DNA from: an uncultured Pelagibacteraceae bacterium
GTDB taxonomy: Bacteria > Pseudomonadota > Alphaproteobacteria > Pelagibacterales > Pelagibacteraceae
Length of the DNA stretch: 58,482 bases
Direction of reading: 5' to 3'
Assembly: GCA_902541515.1 (NCBI GenBank)
Contig: CACBRD010000003.1
Location: forward strand, 1-58,482
The notes under the pieces were generated by a model. That model did not search any database, was not told where the DNA came from, and worked only from the letters and a program-made list of their open reading frames with translations. Both the position numbers and the translations under genes were made by a program. This document shows, in pieces, positions 32,741 to 42,303 of the stretch (its first letter is position 1; every line of letters begins with the position of its first letter).

Positions 32741-32760
32741 TTATTTCTTCAGCGAAATAA
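32741..32760 (-). promoter_or_regulatory. Hairpin in the rplT-pheS gap
   Basis: A perfect inverted repeat with 7 base pairs (TTATTTC/GAAATAA) and a 6-base loop lies in the 43-base gap, ending 9 bases before the pheS ATG. There is no uridine run after it, so it is not a standard terminator. Its position suggests that it could influence pheS translation initiation or processing between the ribosomal and synthetase parts of the operon. AT-rich pairing makes it weak; function is inference. Confidence 0.35.
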
Positions 32761-32774
32761 AACAATAGTGAAGA

Positions 32775-33131
32775 TTAATTTAAAGCAGATTGTGCTTTTT
32801 GGACAATAGTTTTAAAGGCTTCTGGGCTATCATAGGCTATCTCAGCTAAAATTTTTCTATCAATTTTAATTCCACATTTATTTAAACCATAAATAAACTT
32901 GGAATATGTCAAACCTTCAGCTCTCACACCCGCGTTGATTCTTTGAATCCACAATGATTTGAAATCTCTTTTCTTATTTCTTCGATCTCTGTATGCATAT
33001 TGCATAGCTTTTTCCATAGCTTGCTTTGCAACTCTGATAGTATTTTTTCTTCTTCCCCATTGACCTTTTACAGCTTTTAAAACTTTTTTATGTTTAGCTC
33101 TACTTGTTACACCCCTTTTAACTCTTGACAT
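32775..33131 (-). CDS. rplT: 50S ribosomal protein L20
   Basis: Large-subunit protein needed for early 50S assembly. 118 residues. The start [20 protein letters not shown] and the block [20 protein letters not shown] are the L20 signature, followed by [10 protein letters not shown]. In other bacteria L20 represses the infC-rpmI-rplT mRNA by binding RNA structures. It follows rpmI after a single base. Confidence 0.98.
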   Translation of the reverse strand: MSRVKRGVTSRAKHKKVLKAVKGQWGRRKNTIRVAKQAMEKAMQYAYRDRRNKKRDFKSLWIQRINAGVRAEGLTYSKFIYGLNKCGIKIDRKILAEIAYDSPEAFKTIVQKAQSALN

Positions 33132-33132
33132 T

Positions 33133-33339
33133 TTAACCCCTTAAGCTGTAAGGCATATACGATTTAACAATCTTACCATCTTGTTTTGACATCGCAGTAG
33201 TACCTCTAAGTTTTCTTATTTGAGAATTAGTTCTTTTTATCATGCCGTGTCTCTTTCCAGCTTGAGCCATCATAACTTTCCCTCTAGCTGAAATTTTAAA
33301 TCTTTTTTTTGCTGAGCTCTTTGTTTTTAATTTTGGCAT
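33133..33339 (-). CDS. rpmI: 50S ribosomal protein L35
   Basis: Small basic large-subunit protein. 68 residues, with the typical [20 protein letters not shown] start and the [20 protein letters not shown] core. Placed between infC and rplT as usual. The 53-base gap from infC contains short inverted repeats (for example AACCT/AGGTT) that could be part of an L20-type autoregulatory site, but this is not demonstrable by eye. Confidence 0.97.
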   Translation of the reverse strand: MPKLKTKSSAKKRFKISARGKVMMAQAGKRHGMIKRTNSQIRKLRGTTAMSKQDGKIVKSYMPYSLRG

Positions 33340-33392
33340 AATTGAACGAGGTTATACAAAGAATGTTGAAAATTTACAACCTATATTAAAGC

Positions 33393-33938
33393 CTATAAAG
33401 GTTGAATTACCATAATCATTTGCTTTCCATCAAACTTTGGGTGCAATTCAACTTTACCAATATCTTTCATATCCTCTTTAATTTTGGCCATCAATTCATT
33501 ACCTAAATGAGAGTGTTGAAGTTCACGTCCTTTAAATCTAATGGTGAACTTAACCTTATCACCTTTAGCAATAAATTTTTTAGCATTTTTCACTTTAAAT
33601 TCATAATCATGCGTTTCAGTCACTGGTCTCATTTTAATTTCCTTTAAAGCAATTATTTTTTGTTTCTTTTTTGCAAGGTTTGCTTTTTTTTGTGCATCAT
33701 ATTTATATTTTCCCATGTCCATAATTTTACAAACTGGGGGATTGGCATTTGGGGCAATTTCGATTAAATCTAAACCTTGATCTTTTGCCATTTTGATTGC
33801 CTCATTAGTATTTAAAACACCTAAATTTTCTCCATCGCTTGCGATAACTTGAACCTCGGGTGAGGAAATTCTGTTATTTGACCGAGGTCCACGATCCTTA
33901 GTTCTTCTTTGAAAATAGTTTTGCTTAAAATCTGCCAC
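33393..33938 (-). CDS. infC: Translation initiation factor IF-3
   Basis: Prevents premature 30S-50S association and checks initiator tRNA. 181 residues. The N-domain FQRRTKDRGPRSNNRISSPEVQVIASDGENLGV, the linker with KKANLAKKKQKI and the C-domain KEIKMRPVTETHDYEFKVKNAKKFI are all typical. The start codon is GTG at 33938-33936, immediately after the thrS stop (TAAGTG); no ATG is available before the conserved N-domain. A non-ATG start is a known feature of infC autoregulation in other bacteria. Confidence 0.97.
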   Translation of the reverse strand: MADFKQNYFQRRTKDRGPRSNNRISSPEVQVIASDGENLGVLNTNEAIKMAKDQGLDLIEIAPNANPPVCKIMDMGKYKYDAQKKANLAKKKQKIIALKEIKMRPVTETHDYEFKVKNAKKFIAKGDKVKFTIRFKGRELQHSHLGNELMAKIKEDMKDIGKVELHPKFDGKQMIMVIQPL

Positions 33939-35861
33939 TTAAATATTTGAAGGTGCTTTGTTTAAAGCAGAAAATTTTTTTAGAAATGAGTTTAGTTCCA
34001 TATTTTCTTGTTTATCTGAGTCCAATCTTCTAATGGTTACTGAGTTACTGTCAACTTCTTTTTTACCACAAATTATTAAAAGAGGTATTTTTGCTAATGA
34101 ATGATCTCTTATTTTATAATTTAAATTATGATTTTTTAAATCAACCATTGATGTAATTCCAGCTTCTCTTATCTTATTAGAAACTTTTTTTGCATATTCT
34201 TCGAAGTCTTCGGAAATAGGTATAACAACTGTTTGTAACGGAGATATCCAAAATGGAAATTTTCCAGCATAGTTTTCAATCAGAATTCCTATAAATCTCT
34301 CAAGTGATCCAAATAATGCCCGATGTAACATAACAGGAACTTTCTTAGTACCATCTTTATCTACGTATGATGCATCTAGTCTACCTGGTAAATTTAAATC
34401 AACTTGGACTGTTCCACATTGCCAATCTCTTCCTATTGCATCTCTTAAAACAAATTCTATTTTTGGACCGTAAAATGCTCCCTCACCTTTATTTATACTA
34501 TACTCAAGTTTAGATGCTTTGACTGCTTTTAACAAAGATGCTTCAGCCTTGTCCCAAATCTCATCCTCACCAACTCTTACCTCTGGCCTATCAGCATATT
34601 TAAGAATTACATTTTCAAAACCTAGATCTTTATAAATTTCTAATATTAAATTTGTAACATTTAAACATTCACTTGTGATTTGATCTTCGGAGCAAAAAAT
34701 ATGAGCATCATCTTGAGTGAATGCTCTTACTCTTAATAATCCATGTAAAGCACCAGATGGTTCATATCTATGAACTTTTCCAAACTCAGTAATTCTTAGA
34801 GGTAAATCCCGATAACTTTTTAGACCTTGATTAAAAACTTGTATGTGTCCAGGGCAATTCATTGGTTTAATTGCAAAAACTTTTTCATCAGGAGTTTCTG
34901 AGGTATACATGTTTTCCCCATATTTTTCCCAATGACCCGATTTTTCCCACAATAATCTGTCTAATACCTCTGGTGTGTTCACCTCTTTGTATCCGGCTAG
35001 GTCCTGTTTGGCTCTCATATAATTAATTAATTTTTGAAATAACGTCCAACCTTTCTCATGCCAAAAAACAGATCCTGGACTTTCTTCTCTAAAATGAAAT
35101 AAATCCATTTCTTTGCCCAATTTACGATGATCTCTTTTTTCTGCCTCTTCAATTCTTTTTAAATAATTGTCTAAATCTTTCTGGGAGGCCCAACTTGTTC
35201 CATAGATCCTTTGAAGCATTTCATTTTTTGAGTCACCTCGCCAATATGCGCCTGAAACTTTTGTAAGCTTGAAGGCTTTGCCAATTTTACTAGATGATAC
35301 TAAATGAGGTCCTCTACATAAATCATACCAAGTCTCACCATGATGATAGACTGAAAGCTCTTCAGTTTCAGGAATACTCTCAATAATTTCTGCCTTATAT
35401 TTTTCTCCAATTTTTTTAAAATGCTTAATTGCTCTATCTCTTTCCCAAACTTCTCGTCTTGTTTTTAAGTCTTTGTCAATTATTTCTGACATCCTTTCTT
35501 CAATTTTTTTGAGATCGTCATCTGTAAAGGGCTCCTTTCTGGCAAAGTCATAATAAAATCCATTTTCTATAACTGGTCCAATAGTAACTTGGGTGCCTGG
35601 ATATAATTCTTGAACTGCCATAGCCATGATATGTGCAGCGTCGTGTCTTATAACTTCTAAACCTTCTGGGTCTTTTGCTGTAAAAATTTTAACGGAACAA
35701 TCTTTATCAATCGAAAAATATAAATCTTTTAATTCTCCATTCACACTCATTATCAAGGCTTGTTTTGCTAATGATTTGCTAATTTTTTCAGCAATCTCTA
35801 GACCTGTCACATTTTTAGCAAAATCTAAATTGTTTCCGTCTGGTAAAGTAATTATGGGCAT
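33939..35861 (-). CDS. thrS: Threonyl-tRNA synthetase
   Basis: Class II synthetase charging tRNA-Thr. 640 residues, full length. Domain order: N-terminal TGS domain (about 1-60), editing domain with HDAAHIMAMAV (HxxxH) and the later zinc/editing YDLCRGPHL, catalytic core with the zinc-binding cysteine in AIKPMNCPGHIQVF and motif 2 KVHRYEPSGALHGLLRVRAF, and the C-terminal anticodon-binding domain. The ATG directly follows the stop of the GT4 gene, so the GT4 gene heads this operon. Confidence 0.98.
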   Translation of the reverse strand: MPIITLPDGNNLDFAKNVTGLEIAEKISKSLAKQALIMSVNGELKDLYFSIDKDCSVKIFTAKDPEGLEVIRHDAAHIMAMAVQELYPGTQVTIGPVIENGFYYDFARKEPFTDDDLKKIEERMSEIIDKDLKTRREVWERDRAIKHFKKIGEKYKAEIIESIPETEELSVYHHGETWYDLCRGPHLVSSSKIGKAFKLTKVSGAYWRGDSKNEMLQRIYGTSWASQKDLDNYLKRIEEAEKRDHRKLGKEMDLFHFREESPGSVFWHEKGWTLFQKLINYMRAKQDLAGYKEVNTPEVLDRLLWEKSGHWEKYGENMYTSETPDEKVFAIKPMNCPGHIQVFNQGLKSYRDLPLRITEFGKVHRYEPSGALHGLLRVRAFTQDDAHIFCSEDQITSECLNVTNLILEIYKDLGFENVILKYADRPEVRVGEDEIWDKAEASLLKAVKASKLEYSINKGEGAFYGPKIEFVLRDAIGRDWQCGTVQVDLNLPGRLDASYVDKDGTKKVPVMLHRALFGSLERFIGILIENYAGKFPFWISPLQTVVIPISEDFEEYAKKVSNKIREAGITSMVDLKNHNLNYKIRDHSLAKIPLLIICGKKEVDSNSVTIRRLDSDKQENMELNSFLKKFSALNKAPSNI

Positions 35862-37016
35862 TTAATTTAGTAATCTCCTATACTCTGAATAAGTAGAAAA
35901 ACACATTTTTTCAACATTAAATTTTTTTATAATGTTTTTTCTTCCTTCCTTACCCATTAATTTTAAGGAAGTTTCATCCATTGTCATTGCTTGAATGATT
36001 TTTTTACTCAAGGAGCCTGCGTCACCAGATTCAAATAACAACCCAGTTTTTTCATTTAAAATTGTCTCATTTGATCCTCCAATATTACTAGCAATGATTA
36101 TTTTTTCCATAGATTGCGCCTCTACTGCAACTCTTCCAAAAGCTTCAGGTTCAATTGATGCTGAAACTATAATATCAGAAACACTATAAGCTAAAGCCAT
36201 ATCCTTACAATGCTCTATGAATTTTACTTGATTGGTCAGATTATACTTTTCAGTTAATTCGATAAGTTTTTCTTTATAAGAATCTCTTCCCTGATCACTG
36301 CCTAATATTACAACATGAAATGCTTCGTATCCTAATTCAATTTTAACTAAATTTATTGCCTCAATAAATAATTCTTGGCCCTTCCATGACGTAAGTCGAC
36401 CTGGCATAAGAATTATTTTTTTTTCATCAGTAATATTCCACTCATTTAAAAGTTTTTTTTCATCAGTTTCAATTTTGGTTGTTGGATCAAAATAATCTAC
36501 ATTTATGCCCCTAAAAATTACTAAAAATTTTTTTTTAGAATTCAAGAATTCCTGATAATTCTCTTGAATATGTGAAAAGATAAAGTTTGATCCTGCTATT
36601 ACCAAATCTGACCTTACCATTACTGAATTATAAAATTTTTTTAATCTACCTCTAAAATTATAAGTCCCATGAAATGTAGTAACAAACTTTCTTCTAGTTA
36701 ATTTTGTTGCAAATAAACACGACCAAGCTGGTGCTCGACTTCTTGCGTGAACAATTGAAATATTAAAAATCAAAATTATTCCTATTAAAATAATTGAATT
36801 TATCAAAATCAATAATGGATTTTTACTATGGACAGGAAGCCTTATTAATTTTACTTTTTTTTTATCAATAAACTTAGTTAACTCTCCACCACTTGTAACA
36901 ATGTAAGATTTACAATTATTTTCAGGTAAAAAATGTGCAATATCATAGCAACCAGTTTCTGCACCTCCGTAACCTAATTTTGGGATTACTTGCAAAACAT
37001 TTAAATTAGATGACAT
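35862..37016 (-). CDS. Glycosyltransferase family 4 (GT-B) protein
   Basis: A 384-residue GT4-type glycosyltransferase. The N-terminal domain has LQVIPKLGYGGAETGCYDIA, and the C-terminal nucleotide-sugar domain has ILMPGRLTSWKGQELFIEA and the EPEAFGRVAVEAQSMEKIII segment with the E-x7-E catalytic pattern. A hydrophobic stretch at residues 70-90 (LLILINSIILIGIILIF) may be a membrane-associating helix. It probably acts on a lipopolysaccharide or lipid glycan at the membrane. It is joined to thrS with no gap. Confidence 0.9.
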   Translation of the reverse strand: MSSNLNVLQVIPKLGYGGAETGCYDIAHFLPENNCKSYIVTSGGELTKFIDKKKVKLIRLPVHSKNPLLILINSIILIGIILIFNISIVHARSRAPAWSCLFATKLTRRKFVTTFHGTYNFRGRLKKFYNSVMVRSDLVIAGSNFIFSHIQENYQEFLNSKKKFLVIFRGINVDYFDPTTKIETDEKKLLNEWNITDEKKIILMPGRLTSWKGQELFIEAINLVKIELGYEAFHVVILGSDQGRDSYKEKLIELTEKYNLTNQVKFIEHCKDMALAYSVSDIIVSASIEPEAFGRVAVEAQSMEKIIIASNIGGSNETILNEKTGLLFESGDAGSLSKKIIQAMTMDETSLKLMGKEGRKNIIKKFNVEKMCFSTYSEYRRLLN

Positions 37017-37058
37017 TTAGAATAATTATATAATAATAGACAAAACTAATAAACTTTT

Positions 37059-37805
37059 ATGACAAATTTTAATTACTTAAAAATTTCTAGTACCAGAAAA
37101 ATAAGATATTTAAAACTACATCAAAAAAATGCCACCTACATTGTTTTTTTGCATGGTTTTATGTCAGATTTGGAAGGTAAAAAACCTCAAGCATTTTTAA
37201 AATTCGCAAAAAAAAATAAACTAGGTTTTCTTGCTTTAGAATATTCAGGTCATGGTAAATCTTCAGGAAAATTTATTAATGGTAATATTTCAAAATGGAC
37301 TAGGGATACTACTTTGGTAATTAAAAAAGTTGTCAAAAAAAACGATATTATATTTATAGGATCAAGTATGGGGGCTTGGATTTCTTTAAACCAGTTTAGT
37401 CTTATCAAAAACAAAATTAAAGGTTTTTTAGGAATAGGTTCAGCGCCAGAATTTCTTGATAAACTAATGTGGAATAAATTTTCTTATAAAATGAAGATTG
37501 AAATCAAAAAAAAAGGTTTGATAAATTTAAAACATGGTGATTATGAATACCCAATCACTTACCAATTGATTAAAGATGGAAGAAAAAATAAAATTTTAAA
37601 TAAAAAAATAAGTCAAAATATAAATGTAACAATGATTCACGGAAGTAAAGATAAATCTGTACCTTTAATTTATTCAAAAAAAGTTTTAAAAATATTTAAA
37701 TCTAAGAAAAAGAAATTAGTAGTTATAAAAAATGGTGATCATAGTTTATCTTCACCAAAGTGGCTCAAGATATTAAAAAAAGAGTTAAAATTAATAATTA
37801 ACTAA
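37059..37805 (+). CDS. Alpha/beta hydrolase
   Basis: A 248-residue serine hydrolase resembling the ABHD10 type. The oxyanion-loop segment is FLHGFMSDLEG, the nucleophile elbow FIGSSMGAWISL (GxSxG), the acid is in GSKDKSVPL and the histidine in GDHSLSSPKWL. All three catalytic residues are in order. No signal peptide, so cytoplasmic. Substrate unknown (thioesters or esters are likely). The gene is divergent from the GT4 gene and overlaps gltB tail to tail by 8 bases. Confidence 0.88.
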   Translation: MTNFNYLKISSTRKIRYLKLHQKNATYIVFLHGFMSDLEGKKPQAFLKFAKKNKLGFLALEYSGHGKSSGKFINGNISKWTRDTTLVIKKVVKKNDIIFIGSSMGAWISLNQFSLIKNKIKGFLGIGSAPEFLDKLMWNKFSYKMKIEIKKKGLINLKHGDYEYPITYQLIKDGRKNKILNKKISQNINVTMIHGSKDKSVPLIYSKKVLKIFKSKKKKLVVIKNGDHSLSSPKWLKILKKELKLIIN

Positions 37806-40800
37806 CTTTTTGTATTTTTGTTTTTGTAGAGATTGGATTTTTAAGCTTATCTATCATTTCTTTTGGACAAACCTGTACAAAATTCTTTAATTCGTTTTCA
37901 AAGTCATCAATTATTTTTTTTGATAAACTTGACCCAGTTTCATTACTATGTTCGAGTACCAATTTTTTTAAAAATTTTGACCAATACTCAGTTTCAACAT
38001 TTTGCCACACAACTGAGTCTGGATTAACTTTTTTTTCAAATTCTTTTGATTTATCGTAAATAAAAGCCATTCCCCCCGTCATGCCGGCTGCAAAATTATC
38101 TCCAACATCGCCAAGAATTACTGCAGTACCACCTGTCATATATTCACAACCATTTGAATCACAGCCTTCGATAACAGTTATAGCACCAGAATTTCTTACC
38201 GCAAATCTATCCCCAGCTTGACCAGCTGCAAAAAGTTTACCTGACGTTGCACCATAAAGAACTGTGTTCCCAATAATAGTATTCTCATTCGAAATTAAAT
38301 TGCTTTCATCAGGAAGTTTTATTGAAATGGTTGCTCCCGACAAACCTTTCCCAACATAATCATTTGCATCGCCTTTTAAATTAAGTTTAAGTCCCTTTGC
38401 TGTAAATGCACCAAACGATTGTCCAGCTGAACCTTTAAAATCTAGAGTTAAAAAATTTTCCTCTAATTTTTCATAACCATATTTTTTATATAAGTGATGT
38501 GAAATTCTAGTACCTACAGCTCTATTGGTATTTTTAATTAAAAACTCGTTATTTATTTTTTCTGAGTTATCTAAAGCCTTTTCTATTTGAGGCCAAATTT
38601 CTTGATCCAGTGTATCAGGAACTTGATTAATTTCTGAGATCTCACAATACCTCTTATTATTGCCGGGGTCTGCTTGGACGAATAATGGATTAAGATCTAA
38701 ATCATCTAGATTAGGCGAGGCTTTACTCACCTGCATTAATAAATCAGTTCTACCGATAACCTCATTTAAAGTTTTAAAACCAAGTGAAGCTAAAATTTCT
38801 CTTACTTCTGTAGCAATAAATGTAAATAAATTTACAACTTTATCAGGTGTTCCAGTAAATTTTTCTCTTAATTTTTCATCCTGTGTACATACTCCTACAG
38901 GACAAGTATTAGAGTGACATTGCCTTACCATAATACAACCCATCGCTACTAGAGCGGTAGTTGCCACACCATACTCCTCTGCACCCATCATAGCTGCGAT
39001 AACAACATCTCTTCCAGTTTTTATACCCCCATCAGTTCTTAAAGTAACTTTATGTCTTAGATTATTTAATGTTAAAACTTGATTAGCCTCAGTTAGTCCC
39101 ATCTCCCAAGGTATACCTACATATTTTACACTTGTTTGAGGTGTAGCCCCAGTTCCTCCATTATGTCCTGAAATTAAAATTATATCAGCTTTTGCTTTTG
39201 CAACACCAGCTGCAATAGTACCGACGCCAGAAGATGCAACTAATTTGACTCCAATTCTTGCCTTAGGATTGATTTGTTTTAAATCATAAATAAGCTGAGC
39301 TAAATCCTCAATTGAATAAATATCATGATGCGGAGGTGGGGAGATTAGTGTTACGCCTGGTGTTGAATGTCTTAGCTTGGCAATCTCATCTGTTACTTTA
39401 AATCCTGGTAATTGACCACCTTCACCAGGTTTTGCACCTTGAGCAATTTTAATCTCAATTTCATTACAATTGTTTAAATAATTAACTGTTACACCAAATC
39501 TTGCTGACGCAATTTGTTTTACTCTCGAATTTGCAGTATCACCAGAGTCCATGATTTTAAATCTATTTGCATCTTCACCACCTTCTCCACTACAGGATGC
39601 ACCTTTAATTCTATTCATCCCAATAGCCAATGTTTCGTGTGCCTCCTTGGATAATGCTCCATGAGACATACTTCCACTACCAAATCTTTTTAATATTTCT
39701 TCTATTGGTTCAACCTCAGAAATTTGAATAGATGGTCCTAATTTTTTTTTTCTAAAATCTATCAAATCCCTTAGGTTAATTGGTGGCAAGTTATATATTC
39801 CTTCAGCATATTTTTTATAAGCTGTGTACGAGTTCGATCCTACAGCACTTTGTAATAAGTGGATTAATCTACCCTGGTATTGGTGTGTTTCTCCATTCTT
39901 TCTATATCTATAAATACCACCAATAGGTAAAACTGTATCGGTGCTCTCAAATGCTTCTTTATGAATTGCACGTATTTTTTTTTCAATTCCTGACAATCCA
40001 ATACCAGAAATTTTTGAAGTCACACCTGGAAAATAATCATCAACTATTGATCTGCTTAAACCAACAGTTTCAAAATTACATCCGCCTCTATACGAACTTA
40101 AAACAGATATACCCATTTTTGACATGATTTTTAATAATCCTGCATTCACTGATTTGATATATCTTTCAACACATTCATCAAAACTATACTGGCCAAATAA
40201 CTTTTTCTCATGTCTTTGGTATAAACTATCAAAAGCTATATATGGATTGACTGTTGTTGCCCCAACACCTATTAATGTTGCAAAAGAGTGGGTATCCAAA
40301 GCTTCGCCAGATTGAACATTAATTGAAACATATCCTCTTAATTTTTTATCAATTAAAAAAGTATTAATCGCACCAACGCATAACAACATTGGCATAGGCA
40401 TCCTTATATCTGAAATAGATTTGTCGCTTAAAACTAATTGTGTTACACCCTGTCTAACGGCAACTTCTGACTCTTTTTGGATCCTTTTAATAGAATCAAA
40501 TAAACTTTGATCATTAGAAAAAGTACAATCTATAGAGACAGAGTTTTTTCCAAAAAAATTAATAAATTTGTTAAATTGTGAATTCGATAGTATTGGACTA
40601 TTTAAAACATAAATATTTTCTTTGGTTAAAGTATCAAAATCTAAAATATTCCCAAGATTACCAAATCTAGTTTTCAAACTCATAACTTTATTTTCTCTTA
40701 AAGAGTCAATCGGTGGATTGGTCACTTGGCTAAAGTTTTGTCTAAAAAAATGATAAAGTGGTCTGTATTTGTCCGATAAAACTGCTAAGGGCGTATCATC

Positions 40801-42303
40801 GCCCATGGAACCTGTCGCTTCTTTTGCATCTTCAGCCATTGGATGTAAGATTAGCTCTAAGTCCTCTAAACTTATTCCAAAAGAGTGTTGTCGTCTCCTT
40901 AGATCTTCACCATCAAAATTATATTTCTCATTTGAAATGGATAATTTTTCATCTAAATCTATTATTTGAGAATTGAAATGCTTATATTCTTTTGCCAAAT
41001 AGTCTTTAATTTGATTATTCGTAAACACTTTGCCTTTTTCAATTCTAACACCAATTATCTCCCCTGGTCCAAGTCTTCCTTTTGATAGAATTCTTTTTTC
41101 ATTTAATTCAATCATTCCAGCTTCAGATCCGGCAAAGATAAACTTATCTTTTGTAATTGCGTATCTTAAAGGCCTTAAACCGTTACGATCATTTGCTGCA
41201 ATGACCCATTCATTATCTGTTGCAGCAATTGCGGCAGGACCATCCCAAGGTTCCATGGTACTATTCAAAAAATTAAACAATTGTTGGTGACTTTTTGGAA
41301 GAGTTTTATTTCTTTTTGACCAAGCATCAGGAATCATCATTAATTTTGCTAAAGGGGCAGGTTGGCCAGATTTATTTAATAACTCAAAAACATTATCTAG
41401 TGCCGCAGAGTCAGAAACTCCTTTTTGTATTACTGGCTTTAAATTTTCAACATTTTCAAAAAGAGGGCTACTCATCTCTTGCTCATGAACTCTCATCCAG
41501 TTTTTATTTCCTTTGTAAGTATTAATTTCACCATTATGGGCAACTGCTCTAAATGGTTGTGCCAAACTCCAGCTTGGAGCAGTATTAGTTGAAAATCTCT
41601 GATGAAAAATTGCAAATCTTGAAATAAATCTTTCGTCTTTTAAATCTAAGAAAAAATCTGAGATAGCCTCAGCTAAAAACATACCCTTATAGATAATTGA
41701 TTTGGAACTTATTGAGCAAATATAAAAATTATTTAATGATAAATTGAATGCTTTATTCTCAATTTTTTTTCTTGTTTCATAAATTTTTCTTTCAAGATCT
41801 TTATCAAGTAAATTTTTATCATTCGATTTAAAAAGCACTTGAATTATCTCTGGCATAGTTTGGAAAGCTTTTTCTCCTAAAACTTTTGGATTAACAGGCA
41901 CCTGTCTCCATCCATAGATACTAAAATCGTTTTTGGTTAACTCGCTTTCTACAATTGTTTTACAGCTTTCTTGTGAGGAATAGTCATTTCTTGGTAAAAA
42001 AATCATTCCAACACAAATATCAGAGCCATCATGTGTGTGACCTGTAACTTCTATTTTTTCAACAAAGAAATCTTTAGGTATTTCTAAATGTATTCCTGCC
42101 CCATCACCTGTTTTTCCATCAGCATCAACAGCTCCTCGATGCCAAACAGCCTTTAAAGCTTCAATTCCATATTCTACAACCTCTCTTGATTTTTTTCCCT
42201 CTGTTGATGCAATTAACCCTACTCCACACGCATCGTGTTCCATTTCTTTGGAATAAACATTATTTTTAGTAAGTAATTCTAAATTTTTTTTATATGTACT
42301 CAT
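37798..42303 (-). CDS. gltB: Glutamate synthase (NADPH) large chain
   Basis: Large subunit of GOGAT, which with glutamine synthetase assimilates ammonia. 1501 residues. A short propeptide precedes the N-terminal nucleophilic cysteine in MEHDACGVGLIAS; then come the class II amidotransferase domain, the central domain, the FMN-binding synthase barrel (PGEGGQLPGFKV, SGHNGGTGATPQTS), and the 3Fe-4S cysteines in MVRQCHSNTCPVGVCTQ. The C-terminal glutamate-synthase beta-helix domain is rich in glycine (GATSGKLFAAGQAGDRFAVR). Follows gltD with a one-base overlap. Confidence 0.98.
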   Translation of the reverse strand: MSTYKKNLELLTKNNVYSKEMEHDACGVGLIASTEGKKSREVVEYGIEALKAVWHRGAVDADGKTGDGAGIHLEIPKDFFVEKIEVTGHTHDGSDICVGMIFLPRNDYSSQESCKTIVESELTKNDFSIYGWRQVPVNPKVLGEKAFQTMPEIIQVLFKSNDKNLLDKDLERKIYETRKKIENKAFNLSLNNFYICSISSKSIIYKGMFLAEAISDFFLDLKDERFISRFAIFHQRFSTNTAPSWSLAQPFRAVAHNGEINTYKGNKNWMRVHEQEMSSPLFENVENLKPVIQKGVSDSAALDNVFELLNKSGQPAPLAKLMMIPDAWSKRNKTLPKSHQQLFNFLNSTMEPWDGPAAIAATDNEWVIAANDRNGLRPLRYAITKDKFIFAGSEAGMIELNEKRILSKGRLGPGEIIGVRIEKGKVFTNNQIKDYLAKEYKHFNSQIIDLDEKLSISNEKYNFDGEDLRRRQHSFGISLEDLELILHPMAEDAKEATGSMGDDTPLAVLSDKYRPLYHFFRQNFSQVTNPPIDSLRENKVMSLKTRFGNLGNILDFDTLTKENIYVLNSPILSNSQFNKFINFFGKNSVSIDCTFSNDQSLFDSIKRIQKESEVAVRQGVTQLVLSDKSISDIRMPMPMLLCVGAINTFLIDKKLRGYVSINVQSGEALDTHSFATLIGVGATTVNPYIAFDSLYQRHEKKLFGQYSFDECVERYIKSVNAGLLKIMSKMGISVLSSYRGGCNFETVGLSRSIVDDYFPGVTSKISGIGLSGIEKKIRAIHKEAFESTDTVLPIGGIYRYRKNGETHQYQGRLIHLLQSAVGSNSYTAYKKYAEGIYNLPPINLRDLIDFRKKKLGPSIQISEVEPIEEILKRFGSGSMSHGALSKEAHETLAIGMNRIKGASCSGEGGEDANRFKIMDSGDTANSRVKQIASARFGVTVNYLNNCNEIEIKIAQGAKPGEGGQLPGFKVTDEIAKLRHSTPGVTLISPPPHHDIYSIEDLAQLIYDLKQINPKARIGVKLVASSGVGTIAAGVAKAKADIILISGHNGGTGATPQTSVKYVGIPWEMGLTEANQVLTLNNLRHKVTLRTDGGIKTGRDVVIAAMMGAEEYGVATTALVAMGCIMVRQCHSNTCPVGVCTQDEKLREKFTGTPDKVVNLFTFIATEVREILASLGFKTLNEVIGRTDLLMQVSKASPNLDDLDLNPLFVQADPGNNKRYCEISEINQVPDTLDQEIWPQIEKALDNSEKINNEFLIKNTNRAVGTRISHHLYKKYGYEKLEENFLTLDFKGSAGQSFGAFTAKGLKLNLKGDANDYVGKGLSGATISIKLPDESNLISNENTIIGNTVLYGATSGKLFAAGQAGDRFAVRNSGAITVIEGCDSNGCEYMTGGTAVILGDVGDNFAAGMTGGMAFIYDKSKEFEKKVNPDSVVWQNVETEYWSKFLKKLVLEHSNETGSSLSKKIIDDFENELKNFVQVCPKEMIDKLKNPISTKTKIQKVS

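Noticed and set aside
33340..33392. L20-type autoregulatory pseudoknot between infC and rpmI
   Set aside because: Short inverted repeats exist, but a pseudoknot cannot be shown by eye in such AT-rich sequence.
40758..40976. Plus-strand frames within gltB
   Set aside because: Antisense shadows of the long gltB reading frame without ribosome binding sites or family features.
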